DNA of 60,989 nucleotides from Roseomonas sp. 18066 (lineage in GTDB: Bacteria; Pseudomonadota; Alphaproteobacteria; Acetobacterales; Acetobacteraceae), in NCBI RefSeq assembly GCF_902706185.1, contig NZ_CACSJM010000012.1:1-60989 (forward strand), read 5' to 3'. Under the pieces are notes generated by a model. It was given only the letters and a program-made list of their open reading frames with translations. It searched no databases and was not told where the DNA came from. The translations under genes and the position numbers were made by a program. Below are positions 54,344 to 60,989 of the stretch, piece after piece (position 1 is the stretch's first letter; every line of letters begins with the position of its first letter).

Positions 54344-57300
54344 TCAGCTTCCCGCGAGCAGCCCGCGCAGCCGCGCCGCCAGCGCCTCCAGCGAGAAGGG
54401 CTTGGTCAGCAGCTGCATGCCGGGGCCCAGGTCGCCATGGCTCAGCACGGCGCTCTCGGCGAAGCCGGTGATGAACAGGATGCGCAATCCCGGCCGCAGC
54501 CGCCGCGCCGCCTCGGCCAGCTGGCGGCCGTTCATGCCGCCCGGCATGCCCTGGGGCAGGCCGACATCGGTGACCAGCAGGTCGATCCGCGCCGGCGACC
54601 GCAGGATGCGCAGGCCGGCGGGGCCGTCCGCCGCCTCCAGCGCGGCATAGCCCAGGTCTTCCAGCACCTCGGTCACCAGCAGCCGGACGCTGGGCTCGTC
54701 ATCGACCACCAGCACCCGCTCGCCCTGGCCGCGCGGCACCGCGACCGCGGCCGGCGGCAGCGGCTCGGTCACGGCCGGCCCATCATGCCGCGGCAGGTCC
54801 AGGCACAGCCGGCTGCCCTCGCCGGGGGTGGAGGCGATGCGCACCGCGCCGCCCGACTGGCGGACGAAGCCATAGATCATGGACAGCCCCAGCCCGGTGC
54901 CCTGGCCCTGCGGCTTGGTGGTGAAGAAGGGGTCGAAGGCGCGGGCGATCACGTCCGGCGTCATGCCGCTGCCCGTGTCGCCGACGCAGAGGGTGACATA
55001 GTCGCCCGCCAGCAGCCCGCTGGCGGCCGCCGCCTCGGCGTCCAGCCGGTGGTTGTCGGTGGCGATCTCCAGCCGGCCGCCCTGCGGCATGGCGTCGCGC
55101 GCGTTGATGCACAGGTTGAGCAGCGCGTTCTCCAGCTGCGGCGGATCGACCAGCACGGTCCAGACCCCCGGCGTGGCGGTGATCTGCAGCGCGATGGAGG
55201 GGCCGATGGTGCGGCGGATCAGCTCCTCCATGCCGGCCACCAGGCGGTTGGCGTCGGTCGGCCGCGGGTCCAGCGTCTGCCGCCGCGAGAAGGCCAGCAG
55301 CCGGTGGGTCAGCGCCGCCGCCCGCTGCGCCGCGCCGCGCGCCGCGTCGGCATAGCGCGGGATCTCGGCGTGGCGGCCCTGCGCCAGGCGGCGGGTCAGC
55401 AGCTCCAGGCTGCCGGTGATGCCAGTCAGCAGGTTGTTGAAGTCATGCGCGATGCCGCCGGTCAGCTGGCCCACCGCCTCCATCTTCGAGCTCTGCCGCA
55501 GCTGGTCCTCGAGCTCGTGCTGGCGCGTCGTCTCGACGCCGACGCCGGTGCGGCGCAGCGGCTGGCCGTCGGCGGAGAAATAGGTATGGCCGCGCGACAA
55601 CACCCAGCGCACCCGGCCATCCGGATGGCACAGCCGGTATTCCAGCTCCAGGTCGCCGCCATGCTGCAGCCCGCCGGCCATCACCGCGCGCAGCCGCGCC
55701 CGGTCCTCGGGATGGACATTGGCCAGGAAGCGGGCGCGGAGAATGCCGGCGGCGGCCTCGGCCGGGTCCAGGCCGTAGAGGTCGGCCACCGCCGCATCCG
55801 CGGTGAAGCGGTCGCTGGCGACGTCGAAGGTCCAGACCCCCACCCCCTGCACCGCCGACAGCGCCAGGCGGGAGAAGTCCTGGGCATCGGCCAAAGCCTG
55901 CGCGCGCTCGGCCACCTGCCGCTCCAGCGAGGCGGCGAGCGCGCGCAGCTCCTCCTCGGCGCGGCGACGCTCGACCGCCTGGCGCAGCCGCTGCGCCAGC
56001 TCGGCGGCGAAGGCGGTCTCCTCCGGCGTCCAGGCGCGCGGCGCCGCCTGGTTGACGAAGAGCAGGGCGACCAGCCGGCCGGCCTCGACCACCGGCAGGT
56101 TGAGCAGCGCGCGGATGCCCGCCCCCTGCAGCATCGCGGCGATCGAGGCGGTGCGCGGATCGGTGGCGACATCGTCCACCGCCACCGCCTCGCCGGCCAG
56201 CAACGACCGGACATAGTCGCCGAAGACGTCCATGCTGTAGCTGCCGACCAGGCTGGGCATGCCGGCGGCGTTCCAGTCCGCGCCCACGGAGAAACCCCGC
56301 CCGTCGGCGGCCAGGGTGCCATAGCCGGCGCGGTCGGCGCGCAGCGCCTGGCCCAGCAGCCGGGCGCCCTCGGCGACCATGGCGGCGGGCGCGCCGCCCT
56401 CGCGCAGCAGCGCGTCGAGCTCGGCCAGGGCGGCGCGGCGCCGCTCCGCCTCGCGCGCCGCGGTGACCTCGGTGAAGATCACGGTGAAGCGGTCGCCGCC
56501 GATCGGCTGCACCTTGCCCTCGTACCAGCGGCCCAGCATGTCGACGGTGCGCTGGAAGGTGACGATGCCACCGCTGTCGAGGGCGCTGGCGACATCCTCG
56601 ACCCAGCCCGTCTCGATGCTGGGGAACAGCGCCAGCAGCCGGCTGCCGCGCGCCTCCGCGGCGCTGCGGCCGGTCATGGCGCACCAGGCCGGGTTGACGT
56701 CGAGATAGCGCCAGTCGGTCACCCGGCCCCCGGCGTCGCGCAGCGCCTCGCCGAGGATCAGCCCTTCCTGCAGCCCCTCGAACACGCTGCGCCAGCGGGC
56801 CTCGCGGCTGCGCAGCTCCGCCTCCGCCTGGCGCCGCACGGTGATGTCGCTGAACAGGATGCCGACCTCGGGCGCGGCGCCGGCCTGCAGCCGGAAAGCC
56901 TGCACCTCGAACCAGCGGCCGAGCGCCGCCGCCTCGTGCTCGAAGCGCATCGGCCGGCCGCTGCGCGCCACCTCGGCATAGCGGTCGAACCAGACCTGCT
57001 CGTGGTCCGGCGCGATCTCCCGCATCCAGCGGCCGGTGGCGCCGGTCAGGCCGGTCTGCCGCTCGAAGGCCGGGTTGACCTCGAGGAAGCGATAATCGGT
57101 GGCGCGGCCGCCGGCGCCGAAGCGCATCTCGACGATGCAGAAGCCGGTGTCGACCGCCGCCAGCAGCGCGTGCCAGCGCGCCTCGCTGGCCGCCAGCCGC
57201 GCCACCGACAGCGCGGCCGTGTCATCCTCGGCCGAGAGGTCGCGCTGGGTGCCGAAATGATACAGCAGCCGGCCGCGCTGGTCGCGCACCGGGCTGACCA

Positions 57301-57727
57301 GCAGGGCGTTGCGGAAACGGCTGCCGTCGCGCCGCCGGTTGACCAGCTCGACCGCGACCTCGCGGCCCTCGGCCAGGGCGGCGCGCAGCCGGGCCAGCTC
57401 GGCGGGGTCGGTCTCGGGGTCCTGCAGCAGGCGGCAGTTGCGGCCCAGCAGCTCGGCCGCCGGATAGCCGGTCAGCTCCTGGAAGGCGCGGTTGGCGAAG
57501 ACGATGGGGTCGTCGGGCTGCGCCGGATCGGTCAGCACGATCGGCGTCGCGGTTTTCTCCAGCGCCGCCAGCGCCGCCAACAGCGCGGCCGAAGGCTCGT
57601 GCTCCGCCTCGGCGCGCAGCCTGGCCAGCTCGGCGAGCAGCGCCTGCTCCCGCCGCCGCAGACCGTCGATCTCTGCCCGGTCCATCCTGCTCTTCGGCTT
57701 CCATCCGGGTCTTCGGCCCGCGGCCAT
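54344..57727 (-). CDS. LOV-domain hybrid sensor histidine kinase (blue-light sensor)
   Basis: Predicted 1127-residue soluble hybrid kinase. A short coiled coil (about 16-60) leads to a LOV domain (55-165) with the photoactive Cys98 in GRNCRLLQ and the flavin-contacting Asn130, Asn140 and Gln161 all present. Then come two PAS domains (about 180-300, 305-425), a GAF domain (about 435-585), a fourth PAS-type domain (617-735), HisKA with His761 ([14 protein letters not shown]), an ATPase domain (860-980; [26 protein letters not shown]), and a C-terminal receiver (1003-1120) with Asp1054. No membrane segment. AAGG lies seven bases before the ATG; Met15 is an alternative start. It is divergent from two glycosyltransferase genes. 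Confidence 0.93.
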   Translation of the reverse strand: MAAGRRPGWKPKSRMDRAEIDGLRRREQALLAELARLRAEAEHEPSAALLAALAALEKTATPIVLTDPAQPDDPIVFANRAFQELTGYPAAELLGRNCRLLQDPETDPAELARLRAALAEGREVAVELVNRRRDGSRFRNALLVSPVRDQRGRLLYHFGTQRDLSAEDDTAALSVARLAASEARWHALLAAVDTGFCIVEMRFGAGGRATDYRFLEVNPAFERQTGLTGATGRWMREIAPDHEQVWFDRYAEVARSGRPMRFEHEAAALGRWFEVQAFRLQAGAAPEVGILFSDITVRRQAEAELRSREARWRSVFEGLQEGLILGEALRDAGGRVTDWRYLDVNPAWCAMTGRSAAEARGSRLLALFPSIETGWVEDVASALDSGGIVTFQRTVDMLGRWYEGKVQPIGGDRFTVIFTEVTAAREAERRRAALAELDALLREGGAPAAMVAEGARLLGQALRADRAGYGTLAADGRGFSVGADWNAAGMPSLVGSYSMDVFGDYVRSLLAGEAVAVDDVATDPRTASIAAMLQGAGIRALLNLPVVEAGRLVALLFVNQAAPRAWTPEETAFAAELAQRLRQAVERRRAEEELRALAASLERQVAERAQALADAQDFSRLALSAVQGVGVWTFDVASDRFTADAAVADLYGLDPAEAAAGILRARFLANVHPEDRARLRAVMAGGLQHGGDLELEYRLCHPDGRVRWVLSRGHTYFSADGQPLRRTGVGVETTRQHELEDQLRQSSKMEAVGQLTGGIAHDFNNLLTGITGSLELLTRRLAQGRHAEIPRYADAARGAAQRAAALTHRLLAFSRRQTLDPRPTDANRLVAGMEELIRRTIGPSIALQITATPGVWTVLVDPPQLENALLNLCINARDAMPQGGRLEIATDNHRLDAEAAAASGLLAGDYVTLCVGDTGSGMTPDVIARAFDPFFTTKPQGQGTGLGLSMIYGFVRQSGGAVRIASTPGEGSRLCLDLPRHDGPAVTEPLPPAAVAVPRGQGERVLVVDDEPSVRLLVTEVLEDLGYAALEAADGPAGLRILRSPARIDLLVTDVGLPQGMPGGMNGRQLAEAARRLRPGLRILFITGFAESAVLSHGDLGPGMQLLTKPFSLEALAARLRGLLAGS

Positions 57728-57813
57728 CCCGTTGCCTTATCGCATCGCCCGCCGCCACTGGCAATTTTACAAGCACAGGCTTGGCTAATAGGCCGGCGCC
57801 GGGCACCCATTGA

Positions 57814-57840
57814 TTGACGTGGGAATTTTTCCCACATAAA
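57814..57840 (+). promoter_or_regulatory. Promoter with perfect palindrome, glycosyltransferase side
   Basis: TTGACG (57814-57819) is followed after 15 bases by CATAAA (57835-57840), a plausible -35/-10 pair on a short spacer. The spacer and box edges are filled by a perfect palindrome GTGGGAA-TTT-TTCCCAC (57819-57835), a likely operator. The first glycosyltransferase ATG follows 32 bp later. Confidence 0.5.
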
Positions 57841-57872
57841 AGAAGGCCTACCACCAAAGGGTGCCCGATCCC

Positions 57873-59753
57873 ATGCCCGGCCCGTCGCCGACGCTGCCAT
57901 CCATGCTGCCGGCCCTGCTGCCCGCCCTGCTGCGCCGCGCCCGCCGCCACCCGGCGCTGCTGGGCCTGCTGCGGCCGCTGATCCCGATGCTGCGGGCCCG
58001 CATCCCGGCGCTGTCGGGCATGGAGGGCCTGTCCTATCGCCGCTGGATCAAGCTGCATGACCGGCGCGACGCCGCCGCCCGCCAGGCCATCGCGGCGCAG
58101 ATCGCCGCCATGCCGCAGCCGCCGCTGATCTCGGTGGCGATGCCGGCCTGGCAGACGCCGCCCGCCCTGCTGCGCGCCGCCATCGCCTCGCTGCGCGGGC
58201 AGCTCTATCCGCATTGGCAGCTCTGCGTGGTCGACGACGCCTCGCCCTCCCCCGCGGTGATGGCGGTGCTGGCCGAGGCCGCCGCCGCCGACCCCCGCAT
58301 CCATGTCCGGCGCCTGGAGAAGAACCTCGGCATCGCCGGCGCCACCAATGTCGCCATCGCCATGACCACCGGCCGCTTCGTCGCGCTGATGGACCATGAC
58401 GACACGCTCGCCGAGCACGCGCTGTTCGAGGTCGCCCGCCGCATCGAAGCCGACCCCGACGCCGCGCTGATCTATTCCGACGAGGACCGGATCGACACCC
58501 GCGGCCGCCGCTTCGACCCGGTCTTCAAGCCGGATTTCGACGCCGACCTGCTGCTGGCGCAGAACTTCGTCAGCCATCTGGGCGTCTATCGGCGCAGCCT
58601 GCTGCGGCGGCTGGGCGGGATGCGCGCGGGCTTCGAGGGCAGCCAGGACCACGACCTGGCGCTGCGGGTCGCGGCCTGCGTGCGGCCCGACCAGATCCAC
58701 CACATCCCCGCCATCCTCTACCACTGGCGCCAGGGCCGCGGCGCCAGCTTCTCCGAGACCGCCGCCGCCCGCTGCCTGCGCGCCAGCCGCGCCGCCGTGG
58801 TCAGCCACCTGGCCGAGACCGGCCAGGCCGGCGCCATCGTCCAGGCCGCGCCGGCGGCGCCCCTGTGGCACCGCATCGTCCGCCCGCTGCCGCATCCGAC
58901 GCCGATGGTCAGCGTGCTGATCGCGGCGGAAGGCGCGCCGGAGCCGCTGCGCCGCAGCGTCGACGCGCTGCTGGCCGAGACCGGCTGGGGGCCGCTGGAA
59001 ATCCTGCTGGTCACCGCCGGCGCCCCGCCCGCGGCCCTGGCGCCGCTGCTGGCCGGACTGCAAGGCCGCGCCCGGCTGCGGCTGCTGACCCTGCCCGGCG
59101 CCTGGCACCCGGCCGCCGCGCTGAACCTGGCCGCCGAGGCCGCCCAGGGTTCTTTCCTGTTGATCCTGCAGCCCGGGGTCACCCCGGTCTCGCAACACTG
59201 GCTGCGCGAGATGGTCTCCCAGGCCGCGCGTCCCGAGATCGGCGCGGTCGGCGCCCGGCTGCTCGATGCGGCCGGCAGGCTGTGGCATGCGGGGATGCTG
59301 CTGGGCCTGGGCGGCGTCGCCGGGCGCGGCTTCCAGCAGGCCGATCCGCGCGACACCGGCCATCACGGACGCCTGGCCCTGGTGCGGGAGGTCGCCGCCG
59401 TCAGCGGCGCCTGCCTAATGCTGCGGCGCGCGGTCTTCGAGGATGTCGGCGGCTTCGACGCGCGCCAATTGGCGGCGCGCTTCCACGATGTCGACCTGTG
59501 CCTGCGCATCCGCGAGACCGGCTGCCGCATCCTGGTCACCCCCTTCGCCGAGCTGCGTCACCAGGCGCCGCCGCCCGAGCCGGCCGCCCCCCGCGACGCC
59601 GCGCATATGCGCAGGCGGTGGGGCCGGCTGCTGCGGCGCGACCCCTTCCACAACGCCAACCTGGCGCTGCAGCCCGGCCGGCCCGGCCTGGCCGACCCGC
59701 CCGAGCCCGGCTTCCCGCCCGCCGCGAGCCCCTTGCAGGACTGGACCTCATGA
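57873..59753 (+). CDS. Two-domain family 2 glycosyltransferase
   Basis: Predicted 626-residue cytosolic or membrane-associated sugar transferase. After about 85 residues, a GT-A domain (88-310) begins with ISVAMPAWQTPPALLRAAIA and carries VVDDASPS, NLGIAGATNVAI and the metal-binding MDHDDTLAEHALF (DxD), then SDEDRID. A second, degenerate GT2-like region (about 345-560) has VSVLIAAEG and VSGACLMLRRAVFEDVGGFD with FHDVDLCLRI. This architecture is common in O-antigen, capsule or glycoprotein assembly. The ATG at 57873 was taken; GTG 57861 is an alternative. It overlaps the next glycosyltransferase gene by four bases (ATGA). Confidence 0.88.
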   Translation: MPGPSPTLPSMLPALLPALLRRARRHPALLGLLRPLIPMLRARIPALSGMEGLSYRRWIKLHDRRDAAARQAIAAQIAAMPQPPLISVAMPAWQTPPALLRAAIASLRGQLYPHWQLCVVDDASPSPAVMAVLAEAAAADPRIHVRRLEKNLGIAGATNVAIAMTTGRFVALMDHDDTLAEHALFEVARRIEADPDAALIYSDEDRIDTRGRRFDPVFKPDFDADLLLAQNFVSHLGVYRRSLLRRLGGMRAGFEGSQDHDLALRVAACVRPDQIHHIPAILYHWRQGRGASFSETAAARCLRASRAAVVSHLAETGQAGAIVQAAPAAPLWHRIVRPLPHPTPMVSVLIAAEGAPEPLRRSVDALLAETGWGPLEILLVTAGAPPAALAPLLAGLQGRARLRLLTLPGAWHPAAALNLAAEAAQGSFLLILQPGVTPVSQHWLREMVSQAARPEIGAVGARLLDAAGRLWHAGMLLGLGGVAGRGFQQADPRDTGHHGRLALVREVAAVSGACLMLRRAVFEDVGGFDARQLAARFHDVDLCLRIRETGCRILVTPFAELRHQAPPPEPAAPRDAAHMRRRWGRLLRRDPFHNANLALQPGRPGLADPPEPGFPPAASPLQDWTS

Positions 59754-60652
59754 CCGCGATCGCCGCCGGGATCGTCCTCTTCCACCCCGACCCGGACGCG
59801 CTGGCCGAGACCCTGGCGGCGCTGGCCCCGGATGTCGCCGCGCTGTACCTGTTCCTCAACGCCCCGGCCGACGAGGCGCTGCGCGCCTGCCTGCGCCGCC
59901 CGCTGGCCGCGCCGGTGATCCTGATGAATGACGGGCGCAACCTCGGCCTCGGCACCGCCTACAACCGCATGGCCGCCGCCGCCCGCGCCGGCGGCCACGC
60001 GACGCTGCTGCTGCTCGACCAGGATTCAACGCCGCCCCCCGGCATGGCGCGCCACCTGCAGGCAGCGCATCGCCGGCTGCGCGAGGCCGGCGAATGCCCG
60101 GCCGTGATCGGCCCGCATCCGGTCGCCGCCGGCGGCAGCGCCACCAAGACGCCGCGGCTGTTCCTGCGCCATGGCAGCGCGCCGGTCGATGGCGCCCGGC
60201 CGCTGGAATTCCTGATCTCCTCCGGCTCGCTGCTGGACCTGGCGGCCTTCGAGGCGATCGGCGGCTTCCGCGACGACTTCTTCATCGACGCGGTCGACAT
60301 CGAATGGTGCTTCCGTGCCTGGGCGCGCCATTTCTCCTGCTGGATGCTGCCGGGCCTGGCGATGCCGCACCGGCTGGGCCAGGGCCTGGTGCGCGTGCCG
60401 CTGATCGGGCTGCAGCTGGCGCGGCAACCCTGCTTCCGCCTCTACACCTATGCCCGCAACCAGACGGCGATGCTGCGCCTGGACCACGTCCCGCTGCGCT
60501 GGAAGCTGAAGCTCTTTCCGTACATCGCCATACAGGCCGCGATCCACTGCGTGGTCCGCCGCGACACCGCCGCGCTCCGCGCCTTCGCGCGGGGGATCGC
60601 CGACGGGCTGGCGCGGAGGATGGGGCCGGTGCGGCATCGGTTCGTGGGATAG
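59750..60652 (+). CDS. Rhamnosyltransferase-like family 2 glycosyltransferase
   Basis: Predicted 300-residue glycosyltransferase of the rhamnosyltransferase branch of GT2. Marks: IAAGIVLFHPDPDALAETLA at the start, NDGRNLGLGTAYNRMAAAA, the metal site LLLLDQDSTPP, ISSGSLLDLAAFEAIGGFRD, and FIDAVDIEWCFRAW. The C-terminal LYTYARNQTAMLR and two hydrophobic stretches suggest membrane contact. It starts in the stop of the previous gene, so both act in one polysaccharide or glycan pathway. A REP-like hairpin lies 17 bp after the stop and could end transcription. Confidence 0.9.
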   Translation: MTAIAAGIVLFHPDPDALAETLAALAPDVAALYLFLNAPADEALRACLRRPLAAPVILMNDGRNLGLGTAYNRMAAAARAGGHATLLLLDQDSTPPPGMARHLQAAHRRLREAGECPAVIGPHPVAAGGSATKTPRLFLRHGSAPVDGARPLEFLISSGSLLDLAAFEAIGGFRDDFFIDAVDIEWCFRAWARHFSCWMLPGLAMPHRLGQGLVRVPLIGLQLARQPCFRLYTYARNQTAMLRLDHVPLRWKLKLFPYIAIQAAIHCVVRRDTAALRAFARGIADGLARRMGPVRHRFVG

Positions 60653-60669
60653 CAAAGATATTTTAAAGA

Positions 60670-60720
60670 CTGGGGGAAGAATGAATTCTTCCCCCAGACC
60701 CCCATCATTCTCTTTTGTCA
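60670..60720 (-). repeat. REP-like palindromic repeat, copy 3
   Basis: Perfect 13-bp hairpin CTGGGGGAAGAAT / ATTCTTCCCCCAG (60670-60682 with 60685-60697, loop GA). On the minus strand it is preceded by GATGGGGGT, as in copy 2. It lies 17 bp after the glycosyltransferase stop and is followed on the plus strand by a CTCTTTT run, so it may double as a terminator. Confidence 0.75.
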
Positions 60721-60850
60721 CCGGCCTTTGCATGACCTGCGCCGCGTCGGCAACCACACCAGGGCATCACGGCGGGGCGCCAGACGGCGCAACTTCAAAG
60801 GTCGCGCTGCGCATTGGCCGTGGAGCGTCCTGTCTCCCCGTGGACATGGC

Positions 60851-60989
60851 AATCTGACAGACAAAAGAAGCGACTGTCTTGGGTGTCAAGCGGTCTGCTC
60901 CTTCGCGGAGGTTGTGGTTCTCCAGGGTGTTGAGCTTTGGAGGATGGCATTGAGGATGGTGAGCAGCTTGCGGGCGATGGCGATCAGGG
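60851..60989 (-). mobile_element. End of an IS110-family insertion sequence (runs off the window)
   Basis: The window ends inside an IS110-type element: the C-terminus of its transposase is at 60886-60989. The 20 bases AATCTGACAGACAAAAGAAG at 60851-60870 match the flank of REP-like copy 2 (51984-52003) at 18 positions, suggesting that the element sits in another copy of the repeat. The exact boundary cannot be fixed without the other end. Confidence 0.55.
60886..60989 (-). CDS. IS110-family transposase, C-terminal fragment (truncated by window edge)
   Basis: The visible residues start LIAIARKLLTILNAILQSST and continue PWRTTTSAKEQTA before the stop. ARKLLxxLNAxL...PW is the characteristic C-terminal helix of IS110-family (DEDD plus Ser recombinase-like) transposases. 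Only about 34 residues are in the window. The rest of the element, including any bridge RNA region, lies to the right. Confidence 0.75.
   Translation of the reverse strand, partial: LIAIARKLLTILNAILQSSTPWRTTTSAKEQTA

Noticed and set aside
54437..57817. 1126-residue open frame opposite the LOV kinase
   Set aside because: Antisense shadow; the minus strand shows unmistakable LOV, HisKA, ATPase and receiver motifs.

Overview
This is a chromosomal segment of a very GC-rich (about 70 percent) alphaproteobacterium. The gene mix points to an Acetobacteraceae / Roseomonas-like soil or plant-associated heterotroph: several orphan Bug/TctC solute receptors, several NtaA/SnaA-type flavin monooxygenases, two hydantoinase A/B pairs, FlaF-like proteins, and DHDPS-superfamily sugar-acid enzymes. 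The genus is inferred, because no rRNA or tRNA lies in the window. Coding density is high, and many starts and stops overlap by 1 to 4 bases.

Layout. 0-3.3 kb: two paralogous peptide-type solute-binding proteins (SBPs) face each other tail to tail. 3.4-5.0 kb: a tandem duplication of a FlaF-like gene, then a UPF0114 membrane protein. 5.0-13.4 kb: sugar-acid/hydroxy-acid genes (Ldh2-type dehydrogenase, GntR regulator, two DHDPS-family lyases, 2-hydroxyacid dehydrogenase, GlcG-like protein, LysR regulator) with two TctC receptors. 13.6-15.5 kb: a small HTH protein and an RhlE-type RNA helicase. 15.9-19.8 kb: a flavin monooxygenase with a PotD/PotB/PotC-like transporter that has no ATPase. 20.0-24.2 kb: a translationally coupled signalling module (small membrane protein, hybrid histidine kinase, PleD-like diguanylate cyclase). 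24.2-27.5 kb: another flavin monooxygenase, an MntH manganese transporter with a good MntR-type box, and a GNAT acetyltransferase.

27.5-44.9 kb is the largest functional block. On the minus strand it reads: SBP, dppB, dppC, dppD, dppF, hyuB, hyuA, an M20 amidohydrolase, then a second hyuA-hyuB pair. Next to it are a divergent flavin monooxygenase behind a sigma-54-like promoter and a monomeric-sarcosine-oxidase-family enzyme. Together they look like an import and degradation route for a cyclic amide or imide (hydantoin, N-methylhydantoin, oxoproline or lactam type).

45-54 kb: MFS exporter, secreted protein with a Gly/Pro-rich tail, glutathione peroxidase, TctC receptor, then a LysR gene with an IlvD/Edd dehydratase and a DHDPS-family dehydratase (L-arabinonate-like pathway). 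The same dyad sits upstream of the LysR gene and of the dehydratase. A GST and a 54-residue membrane miniprotein follow. 54.3-60.7 kb: a LOV-domain (blue-light) hybrid histidine kinase diverges from two glycosyltransferase genes across a promoter with a perfect palindrome. The window ends in the 3' end of an IS110-family transposase.

Three copies of a palindromic G5/C5 hairpin repeat (REP-like) lie in intergenic gaps, and the IS110 end abuts a fragment of the same repeat. I saw no CRISPR array, prophage, tRNA or rRNA.
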